64,000 bases of DNA, taken from the NCBI RefSeq assembly GCF_036182465.1, contig NZ_CP108081.1:868001-932000 (forward strand). The letters are read 5' to 3'. How positions within the stretch are numbered: the stretch's first letter is position 1; every line of letters starts with the position of its first letter. The translations under genes were made by a program, and so were the position numbers. The notes under the pieces are model-generated. The model had not been told where the DNA came from. It saw only the letters and a list, made by a program, of their open reading frames with translations, and did no database searches. The DNA comes from Streptomyces sp. NBC_00258. GTDB taxonomy: Bacteria; Actinomycetota; Actinomycetes; Streptomycetales; Streptomycetaceae. Shown piece after piece: positions 1 to 8,997 of this stretch.

Positions 1-1
1 C

Positions 2-1198
2 CCGCACATCACCTCCTCCCGGCTCGCTCTCAGCCTCACACGGCCCGGCCGCATCGACCTCGAGACCATCACGAACTTCTCCTGGAACACCGCACCGCAG
101 TCCCACAACGGCTCGCCTCGGCCCGCCGCACAGGAACAGCGCGGCTACCTGCTCCGGTCGATGGTCGGCGCGGACCAGCGCCACATCGCCAACGCCATGA
201 ACACCTTGCCGATCACGGACGTCGACCAGGCGATGCTCGGCCGAACGTCGCAGTTCTTCCAACAGATCGTGAACCACGATCAGAACAGCACGTACTGGCA
301 GGACTTGGACCGCAGCGGCACCGTCCCGGACGTCACCGTGCCGGTCAGCTCCGTCACCGGCTGGCACGACATCTTCCTCGCCGACCAACTCCGAGACTTC
401 ACCACCCTCGTCGACGCCGGCCGCGAGCCCCGGCTGACCGTCGGACCGTGGTGGCACGCCGACCCCCGCGGCATGGGCGCGTCCGTCACCGAGGTCGCCG
501 AGTGGGCCTCCGCTGTCGCCACCGGCCAAGAACCCCCACCCCGAGCTCCGGTGCGCCTGTACGTGATGGGCGCGGACGAGTGGCGCGACTTCGAAACGTG
601 GCCGCCTGCCGGGTACGAACCCCAGCGGCTGTACCTCCGCACCGACGGCACCCTCACCGCCACAGCGGGATCCACGGAACCGCCCTCGACGTTCACCTAC
701 GACCCGGGCGACCCCACGCCCTCCCTGGGCGGAGCGAAACTCACCCCCGCCGGAGCGGGCCCCGTCGACAACAGGAAGCTGGAAGAACGCCCCGACGTAC
801 TCACCTTCACCGGCGCACCGCTCACCGACGACCTTGAGGTGATCGGTGAGGTCACCGCAGACATCTGGGTGCGCGCGGACCGTCCCAGCGTCGATGTCTT
901 CGTGCGACTGTGCGACGTCGATCCGAACGGCAAGTCGCTCAACGTGTGCGACGACCTCGTCCACCTCGACGTCGGCGACGACACCACCTGCGCGACGGTG
1001 CGCCTCTCACCGACCGCCTACCACTTCAAGAAAGGACACCAACTCCGCGTACAGGTTTCCGCCGGAGCCTTTCCCCGATTCGCCCGCAATCTCGGTGGCG
1101 GTGAACCCGTCGAGAGCGCAACAGCAGTGCACAAGACGAACATTGAAGTCTTCCACGACGAAGCGCACCCCTCTACGGTAACCATCCCCGCACGATGA
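2..1198 (+). CDS. CocE/NonD-family hydrolase, C-terminal part (5' end outside window)
   Basis: The reading frame is open to the first base of the window, so the N-terminus and the nucleophile Ser are missing. The segment around residues 120-150 has the CocE-type pattern GWHDIFLADQ followed by TVGPWWHADPRG. This matches the acid-turn Asp and the GPW-x-H catalytic His of X-Pro dipeptidyl-peptidase/cocaine-esterase-like alpha/beta hydrolases. The C-terminal half is the jelly-roll domain typical of the family (EVIGEVTADIWVRAD, then HQLRVQVSAGAFPRFARN). The likely role is hydrolysis of an ester or amide; the substrate is unknown. The stop overlaps an ATG of the decayed ORF that follows. An internal ATG at 161 is not the true start, because conserved-looking sequence continues upstream. 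Confidence 0.8.
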   Translation, partial: PHITSSRLALSLTRPGRIDLETITNFSWNTAPQSHNGSPRPAAQEQRGYLLRSMVGADQRHIANAMNTLPITDVDQAMLGRTSQFFQQIVNHDQNSTYWQDLDRSGTVPDVTVPVSSVTGWHDIFLADQLRDFTTLVDAGREPRLTVGPWWHADPRGMGASVTEVAEWASAVATGQEPPPRAPVRLYVMGADEWRDFETWPPAGYEPQRLYLRTDGTLTATAGSTEPPSTFTYDPGDPTPSLGGAKLTPAGAGPVDNRKLEERPDVLTFTGAPLTDDLEVIGEVTADIWVRADRPSVDVFVRLCDVDPNGKSLNVCDDLVHLDVGDDTTCATVRLSPTAYHFKKGHQLRVQVSAGAFPRFARNLGGGEPVESATAVHKTNIEVFHDEAHPSTVTIPAR

Positions 1199-1621
1199 AT
1201 GATGATCGCCGCGCCCCAGGCGGTGGACCGGGCGAGACAGATCGTGCTGGCGTACGCGCCGCTCATGGTCACGGTGCGGCAGGTCATGTACGGCCGGCCC
1301 ACGACGCCTGTCAGCCGTCCGCGGTGGTACGAACGGTGTCTGCGGGCGTGCGGGTGGAACCGTCCAGGGAGGCGAGCAGGCGCAGGCGGTCTTCGGCGTC
1401 GCTGCCGGGGCAACGCGCACGCCTGGTACAGGCAGTGCTTCGGGCACCCCGCCGCTTACGACCGTCTCCTGGACGCGCTCACCAGTACCCCCTACGAGCG
1501 CCAGGCGATGCTGCGCTCCTACTTCGAGCCCGACGACCAGGAGCGCGAGGCCGGCCTCAAGCAGCCCACCGCCGCACACCACGCGATCGCCCGCCTAGTC
1601 GCCGCCGGCCACGTCCGCTGA
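1199..1621 (+). pseudogene. Decayed chimera: plasmid-type N-terminus plus SIR2-like fragment
   Basis: This is an open frame without one coherent protein family. The first ~30 residues (RARQIVLAYAPLMVTVRQVMY) resemble the start of a common actinobacterial plasmid/phage protein of unknown function. The last ~50 residues (YDRLLDALTSTPYERQAMLRSYF, then QPTAAHHAIARLVAAGHVR) resemble the region of SIR2-like proteins just before the nucleotide-binding TTNFD motif. The frame stops before that motif. The middle is low-complexity arginine-rich and looks out of frame. I read it as two fused gene remnants. The family assignments come from remembered sequence patterns and are tentative. Confidence 0.45.
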
Positions 1622-1793
1622 TGGTCGGGTGGCCATGACCGGAGCCTTCGCAAGCACCGCCGCGGTGACGCTCCCTGTTCTCGCGCTCGCTGGCGTCCTC
1701 CAGATCCGCGCGCCCGAGCAGATCCTCATGGTCTTCTACGGCCGCTTGCCAGTGCCTGGTAGCCGCGGTAAGTGCCGGTGAGCTGGGCGTGCC

Positions 1794-1841
1794 AGTGCTG
1801 GGCGGTGTACGACGACAAGTGCTGGGCGGTGTACGACGACA
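1794..1841. repeat. Two perfect tandem copies of a 24 bp unit
   Basis: A 24 bp unit starting AGTGCTGGGCGG occurs twice back to back. It lies in a roughly 370 bp stretch (1622-1991) without a convincing gene. On the minus strand it would encode SSYTAQHL repeated in one frame, so it may be an in-frame duplication within a decayed minus-strand gene. Confidence 0.85.
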
Positions 1842-1991
1842 GCCGGTGGCGGGGGCGGTGACCCGGGCGAGGGCCTGCGCACGCAGGCCCGGGTCGGTGA
1901 GGTATCGGCTGACCTGCTTCAGGTCGAACACCATCGCCCGCAACGCGGCACCGGCGAAGAACCGCTGGTGGTTGCTGTGTGGCTGCAGCTG

Positions 1992-2615
1992 TCATGGGGA
2001 GGCGGTGCGGCGGGCGTAGGCGCGAGCGGCGCGGGCGCGATCGCCGCAGCGGGTGGAACACCAGCGGCGGCGGCCGTAGCGAAGCAGGTAGCGGTTGCAG
2101 GGGGCAGAGCCGCAGGCGGTGAGGCGGTCCGCGTCGGGGCCTGTGAGCAGGTCTGAGGCGTCAGCGGCGAGGGTGGCCAGGGCGTGGTCCACGATTGCGG
2201 TGGTGGGGTGGGGGCTGGCGCGGTAGGGGCCGGTTTTGTCGTCCCACTGCAGCAGCGGGGCGGTGGGGACGCGGGTCATCGCGTCGTTGACGGCTCTGAC
2301 CGCGGCGGGGAGAGCGGGGAGACCTTCGGCGCGAGAGGCGAACAGCGACCTGATCTGTTCGCGCAGTGAGCGCAGCTGTGTCGCGCACAGCCCCGGGGAG
2401 AGGGCCGGATGTGATGCCACGGCCCACGCTGACCAGCCGTGGTCGGGGTGTGCGGACCCATGGTCGGGGCGCGCTGCGCAGCCCACGCGAAACAGCCGCC
2501 GCACGGGACGGATCCCGGGCGGCGGCTGCAACGAAGAACGTGGTCGTGAAGGGCGGTCGCCTACGCGGCGGAACGCTCCATGAGGCTTCAGCCGAACGAT
2601 CGTCCTCATGGGCAA
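1992..2615 (-). CDS. CGNR zinc-finger (ABATE-domain) regulator, N-terminus degenerate
   Basis: The C-terminal third carries the CGNR zinc-finger pattern: CGSAPCNRYLL, then RRRWCSTRCGDRARAARAYARR. The residues spelling CGNR are CGDR here. The preceding segment (SLREQIRSLFASRA, AVNDAMTRVP) fits the helical ABATE domain that normally precedes this finger in actinobacterial transcription factors. The first ~60 residues do not resemble the usual family start and are low-complexity. The gene is therefore probably 5'-damaged, or its true start is downstream of 2615. It would be a DNA-binding regulator if functional. Surrounding genes give no clue to its target. Confidence 0.5.
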   Translation of the reverse strand: MPMRTIVRLKPHGAFRRVGDRPSRPRSSLQPPPGIRPVRRLFRVGCAARPDHGSAHPDHGWSAWAVASHPALSPGLCATQLRSLREQIRSLFASRAEGLPALPAAVRAVNDAMTRVPTAPLLQWDDKTGPYRASPHPTTAIVDHALATLAADASDLLTGPDADRLTACGSAPCNRYLLRYGRRRWCSTRCGDRARAARAYARRTASP

Positions 2616-2728
2616 TAGGTGAGGCCCGGGGACACCGTCCCCTCCACAACCACGCCTGGTGTAACCAGCGCGCCCCCGCGGATGTTCCCGGCACAGGCAT
2701 CCGCTGCAACCAGACCTGAAGAGAACAC

Positions 2729-2941
2729 TCAGCGGCCTGAGTCGGTAATGCCGTCCGCGAGCTGCCCGACCACATCGGCGATTCCCTGCCCGAAGGCCGT
2801 CGGAGCGACCAGCACACCGAACACCAACACGATGACAACGGTCAGCTGTTCATCGGACCGCTTCCGCGCCTGAACGCGGCGCCGAAGCCGGACAACAATG
2901 ATGACCGCCAGGAGAACCGCCACATTGATCGTCAGAACCAT
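2729..2941 (-). CDS. Small membrane protein, 70 aa
   Basis: ATG at 2941 is preceded by a strong GGAGG (sequence GTTCGGAGGAGGGGGCTC before the ATG), which sets this start over longer alternatives. There are two hydrophobic segments: residues ~2-18 (LTINVAVLLAVIIVV) and ~38-55 (LTVVIVLVFGVLVAPTAFG). A basic linker, RLRRRVQARKRSDEQ, lies between them. It looks like a two-pass inner-membrane peptide of the sort found on actinobacterial mobile elements. Function unknown. Confidence 0.75.
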   Translation of the reverse strand: MVLTINVAVLLAVIIVVRLRRRVQARKRSDEQLTVVIVLVFGVLVAPTAFGQGIADVVGQLADGITDSGR

Positions 2942-3227
2942 GAGCCCCCTCCTCCGAACGCGCACCCTTGGTTCAGATGTACCGAGCACGGATCCGACAG
3001 GCAGCGCATATGCCAAGGGATGGCAACAAAGGACGTACAAACGGCCGGAACCGCGGGGTTGCGCCGATGTGCCGGACGAATGGTCTCTTGGCCCCTTACT
3101 GAGGATTTCGGGTTGTCGTCGGGCAGTGACGGCTGATGCTCCCTGCGGTACGCCGTTGGTGTGAGGTATCCGGAGGGTGGGGGGCCTGACCGCTGAGCGT
3201 CGGGCGTTTCGTGAGCGGCCTGGCGGA

Positions 3228-4064
3228 TCAGTCGCGGAGGAAGTCCAGGGCCTGGTGTACGAACACCTCGCTGTACTGGAAGATGCCGCCGTGGCCGGAG
3301 TCGGGGTAGACGGCGAGCTTGGCATCGGGCAGCAGCTCGGCGAGCTGGAGGGTGCCCTCCGTCGGCCACATGGTGTCGTTGTCGCCGTTGACGACGAGTG
3401 CGGGCTGCTTCACGGCCGCCAGGCCGGCCGATGAGGCGTCTGTTTCCCAGGCGCTGAGGGCGGCGAGCTGCGCGCCGATCGCTGCGTTGGAGATCGGGGT
3501 GTCGCGGTCGTCGGTGGTGCGCTGGTCCAGGCGGGCGAGGAAGGCGTCCGCGGCTGCCTGGCCGGCCGGTGTCGGCTCGAAGAACAGGAAGTGCTTGGGG
3601 TGCTTGCCCTGCTCGGTCGCCTTCTGGATGGCTGCTTGGAGGGTGGCTCCGGTGGCAGCCGGGCCCGGGGCGCCGGCAGGTGTGGTGCCGGCCAGGACGA
3701 TCCGGCGGATGCGGCCGGAGTGCTGCTGGGCGACGACCTGGGCCACGATGCCGCCCAGGGAGTAGCCGAGCAGATCGACCACGTCCAGGCCGAGGGCGTC
3801 CAGGAAGGCGATGGTGTCGTCGGACATCGCCTCGAAGTTGTCGGGGGTGGTTCCGCCGGAGCGGCCGACCCCGCGCAGGTCGACCATGATGACGTGCCGC
3901 TCGGCTGCCAGGCCGTCGACCACGGCGGGGTCCCAGTCGTCCAGCACCGCGGTGACGTGGTGCAGGAGGACCAGCGGAACACCCTGACCCGTGCCCACCT
4001 CTCGGTAGGCGAACGCAGTCCCTGCGACGTCAACGGTCTTGGTCGGAGCCGTTACTGCATTCAT
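3228..4064 (-). CDS. Alpha/beta hydrolase
   Basis: The protein is 278 aa with the whole alpha/beta-hydrolase signature: LVLLHHVTAVLDDWDP (oxyanion/HG-like loop), DLRGVGRSGG, the nucleophile elbow GYSLGG (Ser in G-x-S-x-G), NGDNDTMWP (acid) and the catalytic His in DSGHGG near the C-terminus. It is related to 3-oxoadipate enol-lactonase/haloperoxidase-like hydrolases; the substrate cannot be assigned. The start at 4064 (MNAVTAPTK) has an AAGGAC upstream. The gene lies 91 bp downstream of the amidase on the same strand and is probably the last gene of the DUF302-amidase-hydrolase operon. Confidence 0.88.
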   Translation of the reverse strand: MNAVTAPTKTVDVAGTAFAYREVGTGQGVPLVLLHHVTAVLDDWDPAVVDGLAAERHVIMVDLRGVGRSGGTTPDNFEAMSDDTIAFLDALGLDVVDLLGYSLGGIVAQVVAQQHSGRIRRIVLAGTTPAGAPGPAATGATLQAAIQKATEQGKHPKHFLFFEPTPAGQAAADAFLARLDQRTTDDRDTPISNAAIGAQLAALSAWETDASSAGLAAVKQPALVVNGDNDTMWPTEGTLQLAELLPDAKLAVYPDSGHGGIFQYSEVFVHQALDFLRD

Positions 4065-4155
4065 TGCGAAGAGTCCTTCTATCGAGTTCGGTGTCGGTTG
4101 GTGTGCCTGCGCGTCGTCGGCGTGTGTCCGATCGACTCGACGGGCGGTGAGGTGA

Positions 4156-5613
4156 TCAGGCGGGTGCGGGCAGAGTGCCAAAGAGGGCCTCCACTCGGCG
4201 AGTGACGTCGAGGAGGCTGCTGTCCGCGCCGTGTGCGGCATCGATCTCGAGGCCGATGGGCAGGCCGTTGGTGCTGAGGCCGATGGGGATGCTGATGCCG
4301 GGCAGGCCAGCTCCGCTGGTGGGGATGGTGTTGTAGGCGAGGAACCGGTCGTCGACCTGGTGGCCGGCGATGGTGAAGCTCGAACCGTGCTCGATCAGGG
4401 GTGCGGGGCAGGGGGTGGTCGGGAAGAGCAGCGCGTCGGCCGCATGGTGGGTGAACACCTGCCCGAGTCGGCGCTGGAGTTGCGGGCGCTCGGTGGTCAG
4501 AGCTGACTGGTAGCCCTCGTCGGAGAGGTAGCCCGGCCCGTCCGGGACGACGACCTGGCTCCAGATCTCCTTGAGTTGGGGCTTGACGTCGTTGTAGATC
4601 TCATCGAACGTGACGGGGAAGTCGTTGTCGGCGACGAATTGCCCGACAGCCTCCCGCATCTCGCGGAAGAAGAAGTTCCACGTCAGCAGGTTCGCCGTTT
4701 CCATGAAGCTCTCGCCGAGGTCGATCTCGACGATGTCGGCGCCCGCGTCGCGAAGGCGTTCGAGCGCGGCGGTGAAGTGTGCTGCGGTCTCCGGGTCGAC
4801 TACCTTCATGTACTGCCGGGGAGCGTGGGCGAACCGCACCCCGCGCAGGTCGGACCGGCGCGAGCCGGGGGCCGAGGTGTTGCGAGTGACGATCTGGTCG
4901 AGCAGCGCGGCGTCCTCGACGCTGCGGGTGAGGATGCCGGTGGTGTCGAGCGTGTGGGAGATCGGGGCGACGCCGCCTCCCGGCCAGCGGCCGTTGGTGG
5001 GCTTGTAGCCGACCACGCCGCTCAGGGACGCGGGAACCCTGATGGAGCCCACCGTGTCGCCGCCGGTCGATGCGGGCACAATACGGGCGGCAACTGCCGC
5101 GCCGGAGCCGCTGGACGATCCGCCGGGGACATGGTCGTGGCTGTAAGGGTTCTTCACCTGACCGTACGGGCTGTTGTGCCCGGTCAGCCCGAAGGACATC
5201 TCCACGAGGTTGTTCTTGCCAAAGACGATGCCCCCGGCGTTTTTCAGCGCGCCGACGACGTCGGCGTCCTGCTGAGGGACGAAGTCCTCCAGGTTGCCCA
5301 CGCCGAGCGTGGTGCGCAGTCCGGCGGTGGCGTAACTGTCCTTGATTCCGATCGGGACGCCGAGGAGAGGAGCAGTGGAACCCGCAGCGCGGGCCTTGTC
5401 CGCCGCCGCCGCCGCGGTAAGCACTGCGGACTCGTCGATGGTGATGAAGGACTTCAGGTCGGCATGCTTGCGCGCGCGCCGTAGGAGCGCTGAAGCGTAC
5501 GCCTCGGAGGTGATCTCGCCGTTGCGGATCGCGGCGGCGGCCGCTGCTACGCCGAGCTCGACGATGGCGTCATCACCTGACGCTGCGCCAACGGTATTTT
5601 CGTTGTCCTGCAT
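4156..5613 (-). CDS. Amidase signature family protein
   Basis: The protein is 485 aa. The amidase-signature triad is intact: Lys in PIGIKDSY, the cis-Ser in the glycine/serine stretch GGSSSGSGAAVAAR, and the nucleophile Ser in GGDTVGSIRVPASLSG, followed by GYKPTNGRWP. It hydrolyses a carboxylic amide; the substrate is unknown. Start at 5613 (MQDNENTV) follows a good GGGAG; an in-frame ATG 12 codons upstream has no such site. It is the middle gene of an operon with DUF302 upstream (194 bp gap) and a hydrolase downstream. This suggests sequential breakdown of one compound under the divergent TetR. Confidence 0.9.
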   Translation of the reverse strand: MQDNENTVGAASGDDAIVELGVAAAAAAIRNGEITSEAYASALLRRARKHADLKSFITIDESAVLTAAAAADKARAAGSTAPLLGVPIGIKDSYATAGLRTTLGVGNLEDFVPQQDADVVGALKNAGGIVFGKNNLVEMSFGLTGHNSPYGQVKNPYSHDHVPGGSSSGSGAAVAARIVPASTGGDTVGSIRVPASLSGVVGYKPTNGRWPGGGVAPISHTLDTTGILTRSVEDAALLDQIVTRNTSAPGSRRSDLRGVRFAHAPRQYMKVVDPETAAHFTAALERLRDAGADIVEIDLGESFMETANLLTWNFFFREMREAVGQFVADNDFPVTFDEIYNDVKPQLKEIWSQVVVPDGPGYLSDEGYQSALTTERPQLQRRLGQVFTHHAADALLFPTTPCPAPLIEHGSSFTIAGHQVDDRFLAYNTIPTSGAGLPGISIPIGLSTNGLPIGLEIDAAHGADSSLLDVTRRVEALFGTLPAPA

Positions 5614-5807
5614 GGTAGCTCCCTTGTATTTCACAGTGTTTGTCGGCACGTGACTAACGCCCTGCCTTTCAGCAGCAGGCCAGCACTCGCATCTGAGTGT
5701 CGATCACGGCAGAGAATGGCCTGACGAGTCACTGGGCATTCTGAGAATGGATAATCCGCGCGACGATTCACTTCTGGCTGGAGCGTGCCGCTTCGGTCTG
5801 TTTCTAT

Positions 5808-6347
5808 CTACCGGTCGTCGGCTGCGGAGAGAGAAGGTGGCACGATCACATCAAGGACCTTCAGCAGGTTGGCGACCTTGCGGTCCAGTTCCGCGCCGAC
5901 CGCGGCGATCTCGGGAATGCCGAAGCTGGAGAAGCGGGTGCTGGGCTGGTCGATGCTGAACAGCGTGGCGCCGTGCCGGTCCTGGTGGATCGTCGTCCGC
6001 AGCGGTGCGTAGAGCATCACCGCCGGGTCGTGCCGGTACATGCGCTCGGCGATGGTGTGGTTCCCCATGAGGTAGGTGGCGCTGGAACCGGGGTTGCCGG
6101 CCAGCCGCATGGTCGCACCGACATCGGTGGTCCAGAACCGCATGAAACCGTGCGGCGCGTTCTCTTCGGCGGCAGCGAGCACAGTGTCCCAGCTCGCCCG
6201 CCCAGCGCGCAGCCGCTCCATCCCCTCGAGATCGATTACCGGCACGGCAGCCTCGTACCGGGCCTTGAAATCGTCGAACGACGACTTCGTGTCGATCGCC
6301 CACCGGACGACCTCATGGGAAACTGCGACGAAATTCTGATTGGACAT
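5808..6347 (-). CDS. DUF302 domain protein
   Basis: The protein is 179 aa. The C-terminal ~100 residues (TYLMGNHTIAERMYRHDP, LYAPLRTTIHQD, FSIDQPSTRF) match the DUF302 pattern. The N-terminal half (HEVVRWAIDTKSSFDDF) is helical. DUF302 is a small alpha/beta fold of unproven role, often near redox or metal genes. Start at 6347 has AAGGAAA eight bases upstream. It is the first gene of a three-gene minus-strand operon, divergent from the TetR at 6630. The 280 bp between them holds two near-palindromic operators. Confidence 0.8.
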   Translation of the reverse strand: MSNQNFVAVSHEVVRWAIDTKSSFDDFKARYEAAVPVIDLEGMERLRAGRASWDTVLAAAEENAPHGFMRFWTTDVGATMRLAGNPGSSATYLMGNHTIAERMYRHDPAVMLYAPLRTTIHQDRHGATLFSIDQPSTRFSSFGIPEIAAVGAELDRKVANLLKVLDVIVPPSLSAADDR

Positions 6348-6557
6348 GATCGTTTCCTTGCCTTGTCGCTCTCGATTAGCAGCGCAGAAACGCAGAGTCT
6401 CCTGCCGAAGAACCACGGCGGATCGCCAGGATGGGTCGGGTGTCCATCTGGGTCCTTTGCGTGATCCGGCCGGTGGCGCTGCGGGCAGGGTGCGCACCCT
6501 GCTGTATCCGGGCCGTTCAGCGCCGCCCCGCCGCAAGGGGCAGACAGCCACCTTGCA

Positions 6558-6579
6558 AAGTAAAGCGATCGCTGTACTT
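6558..6579. promoter_or_regulatory. Probable TetR operator, copy 1
   Basis: This is a 22 bp near-perfect palindrome. Outer arms are AAGTA and TACTT, centre is AGCGATCGCT. It lies between divergent DUF302 and TetR genes. A second copy lies 45 bp away centre to centre (about four helical turns). Confidence 0.8.
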
Positions 6580-6602
6580 CAGGCTAGCAGGCTCTTCGTG
6601 TG

Positions 6603-6624
6603 AAGTAAACCGATCGCTATACTT
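6603..6624. promoter_or_regulatory. Probable TetR operator, copy 2
   Basis: This is a second 22 bp site with the same arms (AAGTA...TACTT) around CCGATCGCT. It ends five bases before the TetR ATG. The TATACTT it contains could serve as a -10 element, so binding would block the TetR promoter (autoregulation). Confidence 0.8.
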
Positions 6625-6629
6625 AGGGC

Positions 6630-7229
6630 ATGGAAACGATCGATGCACCGGCCCGTGCATCCCGCGGCGGACGCGGCGCCCGGGAGCGAATCTTGCGCAC
6701 TGCCGTGGAACTGTTCGCACGGGACGGCATTCACGCCACCGGCATCGCCAAACTGACACACGAGGCACACGTATCCACGCGCACGTTCTACCAACACTTC
6801 CCGAGCAAAGAAGCCCTGGTCAGTGCCTATGTCGAGCGTGTCGGAGTGGAACCGCACAGCCTTGAGAGCGTCCTCGACCGTGATGACCTTGCCCCCCGCG
6901 AACGCCTCTTGCGCCTGTTCGACGAACGCCCGGCCGGCCCGGTGCACCCACCCGTCCTGCGCGGCTGTCCTTTGCACAACACCGCTGTGGAAGCAGCCGG
7001 AAACATGCCCGAAGCCGCAGCGCTCGTGGAGCAGCACAAACGGGGCTTCGCCGCGCGCCTGATCAGGGCTGCCGCCGAAGCCGGCGCTCCCGACCCCGAC
7101 GTCCTCGGACGACAACTCGCCCTCCTCTTCGAAGGCTGCCGAGCTCTGTCCACCTCCCTCAACGACCCCCAACCCATCCATGACGCCCGCAAGCTCGCCG
7201 CCACACTGATCGACCAGGCAACCGCCTGA
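6630..7229 (+). CDS. TetR/AcrR-family regulator
   Basis: The protein is 199 aa. The N-terminal helix-turn-helix is ARERILRTAVELFARDG followed by VSTRTFYQHFPSKEALV, a canonical TetR HTH with the YxHFxSKE end. The C-terminal ligand domain is variable; GCPLHNTAVEA and LALLFEGCRALS fit the family. It is divergent from the DUF302-amidase-hydrolase operon, with two operators immediately upstream of its own start. It is very probably the repressor of that operon and of itself, released by a substrate of the operon. There is almost no space for a Shine-Dalgarno before the ATG, so the mRNA may be leaderless or nearly so. Confidence 0.9.
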   Translation: METIDAPARASRGGRGARERILRTAVELFARDGIHATGIAKLTHEAHVSTRTFYQHFPSKEALVSAYVERVGVEPHSLESVLDRDDLAPRERLLRLFDERPAGPVHPPVLRGCPLHNTAVEAAGNMPEAAALVEQHKRGFAARLIRAAAEAGAPDPDVLGRQLALLFEGCRALSTSLNDPQPIHDARKLAATLIDQATA

Positions 7230-7584
7230 CCCTGACCGTTAAGCCAAGGTCCCCGGCCTAGCGGGCTCGTGCACGGTAAGCGGGCAGGCGTCGAGGGGGG
7301 CGGCGGGGCTCCGCGGCCTGCTGATGGGACAGCAGGCCGGCGACGGCCTGGAGGGTGTCGCTCATGTGTTCGCGGCGGCCGCCGTGGCGGGCCAGGGCCC
7401 GCCAATTCTTCACTCGCCTTTACCGACCATGGTGAGGCAGCAACCGCCGCGCTGGCAGCCGCCGGCGCAGCCAGCGCCGTCCAGATCACCATTCACAACG
7501 CCGCTAGCGCCCAGCACGCCGAAGTCGAAGGAGCCGGGAGCTCCCGCCGAGACCCCTTGTCTCCCTGCTCAGACCCCTTGTCCG

Positions 7585-7745
7585 CGGCTGCCCCGACTTG
7601 CGCTTCCTCAAGTTCGCTCAGGTCCTTGCGCTTGGCGTTGGCGAGGAACGCCGCTTCGAGGAGGCTTTCGTCGGTGCTGGCGAACTCGTCACCGAGCATG
7701 ACCTTGATGGTGGACAGTCCGGCTTCGCGTGCGGCTCGCACCCCC
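7585..7745 (-). pseudogene. ParB-like partition protein fragment
   Basis: On the minus strand, AREAGLSTIKVMLGD followed by LLEAAFLANAKRKDLSELEEA resembles ParB box II of ParB/Spo0J-type proteins (family pattern: ENxxRxDLxxxEEA). The frame has no ParB box I upstream and no DNA-binding domain downstream. I read it as a short remnant, possibly of a plasmid partition gene. The rest of 7230-7760 shows no gene I can support. Confidence 0.45.
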
Positions 7746-7762
7746 TCTCGCACGCCGACGCC

Positions 7763-7960
7763 TTCGCCGCCACCGCCGTGCAGACCTTCACCCACCTGGC
7801 GCTTCAAGTCCCGGATCTCGACGGCGCGTTCGCCCGCCTGACGCAGGACGGCGGGGCTGCTGCGGTGTCGCGCCCTGCACCCGGCGCCAGTGAAGGCATG
7901 CGCTACGCGTACGTCGCCGACCCGGAGGGCAATCTGCTGGAGCTGATCGAGACGTCATGA
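7763..7960 (+). pseudogene. Glyoxalase/VOC-family C-terminal fragment
   Basis: The last ~65 residues of an open frame read THLALQVPDLDGAFARL, then MRYAYVADPEGNLLELIE. This is the second beta-alpha-beta-beta-beta unit of a vicinal-oxygen-chelate protein, including the metal-ligand Glu. The upstream part of the frame does not fit the family, so only the 3' end of the gene survives. Confidence 0.6.
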
Positions 7961-7994
7961 GCAGGGCGGGGCCGGGTCCAGCGCAACAGCGCAC

Positions 7995-8927
7995 TCATGC
8001 GGAGGGAAGGGGCATGTGGGCGTCGAGCGCCATCGCGCGGAGGACAGCGGCCACACGTGTCACGGCCTGGCGGGGCGGGGCGGGCAGGCGGGCCAGGAGC
8101 AGGCGCCGCTGTTCTTGCGGGCCGCCGCGGACGGGGAGGACCCGCACTCCTGGAGGTACCGCGGAGACGAGCGAGGCGGGAAGGGTGGTCAGTCCGCACC
8201 CTGCGGCGACGAGGTGGAGCTTGGCCAGCCAGTCGCGGGCGGTGTGGGCGATCTCGGGGCGCCCGTCCAGGCCGGGCCACACGCCCATCAGGCGGTCCTC
8301 TCCCGATGAGGACCCGGCGATCCAGCGCTGCCCCCGAAGATCGGCTACGTCCACGTATTCGCCGCGGGCCAGGGGGTGCGTGGCGGGCACCGCGAGACAC
8401 AGAGGGCGTTCGGTGAGTGTCTGCAGTGCTAGCGGGGGCGACTCGGCGTCCGGCGCACGGAACGGTGGCGCCGAGGCGAGCAGGGCCAGATCCAGGCTGC
8501 CCGCCCGCAACGCGCGGACCAGTGCCGGGGTGCCGCCCTCACGGCCGACAACCTCGAGACCGGGATCGCTTTCACGCAATGCGGTAAGGGCTCGGGGCAG
8601 CAGCACGGCGCCGGCGCTGGGCACCCATCCCAGACGGACCGTCCCGGTCTGCTCCGGCAGGCCGGACAGTTCCCTGGCGGTCGCGGCGATCTCATCGAGC
8701 ACGACCGTCGCGCGGCGCATGACGACACGGCCGGCGGGTGTGAGCCTGGCCCCGTCGCGCCGCCGCTCCAGCAGCTCCGTACCTGCCGCGCGCTCGATCG
8801 CGGCGATCTGCCGGGACACCGCGGACTGGGTGTACCCGAGCGACGCCGCGGCCGCGGTGAAGGTTCCCTGTTCGGCCACGGCCCGCAGGACGCGCAGTGC
8901 GGTCAGTGACACATCGGAGAAGTCCAT
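7995..8927 (-). CDS. LysR-family regulator
   Basis: The protein is about 310 aa. The N-terminal winged HTH is SLTALRVLRAVAEQGTF, GYTQSAVSRQIAAIERAAG, LLERRRDGARLTPAG. A periplasmic-binding-like effector domain follows. I take the start at 8927 (MDFSDVSL) as the usual distance before the HTH; an in-frame ATG at 8954 is possible. It is divergent from the SDR gene at 8998 with only 70 bp between. Three ACGCAT words (8935, 8966, 8994) lie in that gap and may be part of the binding site. It probably activates the SDR pair. Confidence 0.88.
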   Translation of the reverse strand: MDFSDVSLTALRVLRAVAEQGTFTAAAASLGYTQSAVSRQIAAIERAAGTELLERRRDGARLTPAGRVVMRRATVVLDEIAATARELSGLPEQTGTVRLGWVPSAGAVLLPRALTALRESDPGLEVVGREGGTPALVRALRAGSLDLALLASAPPFRAPDAESPPLALQTLTERPLCLAVPATHPLARGEYVDVADLRGQRWIAGSSSGEDRLMGVWPGLDGRPEIAHTARDWLAKLHLVAAGCGLTTLPASLVSAVPPGVRVLPVRGGPQEQRRLLLARLPAPPRQAVTRVAAVLRAMALDAHMPLPSA

Positions 8928-8997
8928 GATGTTTACGCATGCTAGCTGTTCCAAACTTTCGTTGGACGCATGGATCAGGGGTTTCTAGCGTGGACGC

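Noticed and set aside
1794..1841. Tandem repeat considered as a CRISPR seed
   Set aside because: The copies are adjacent with no spacer, and there are only two; no cas genes in the window.
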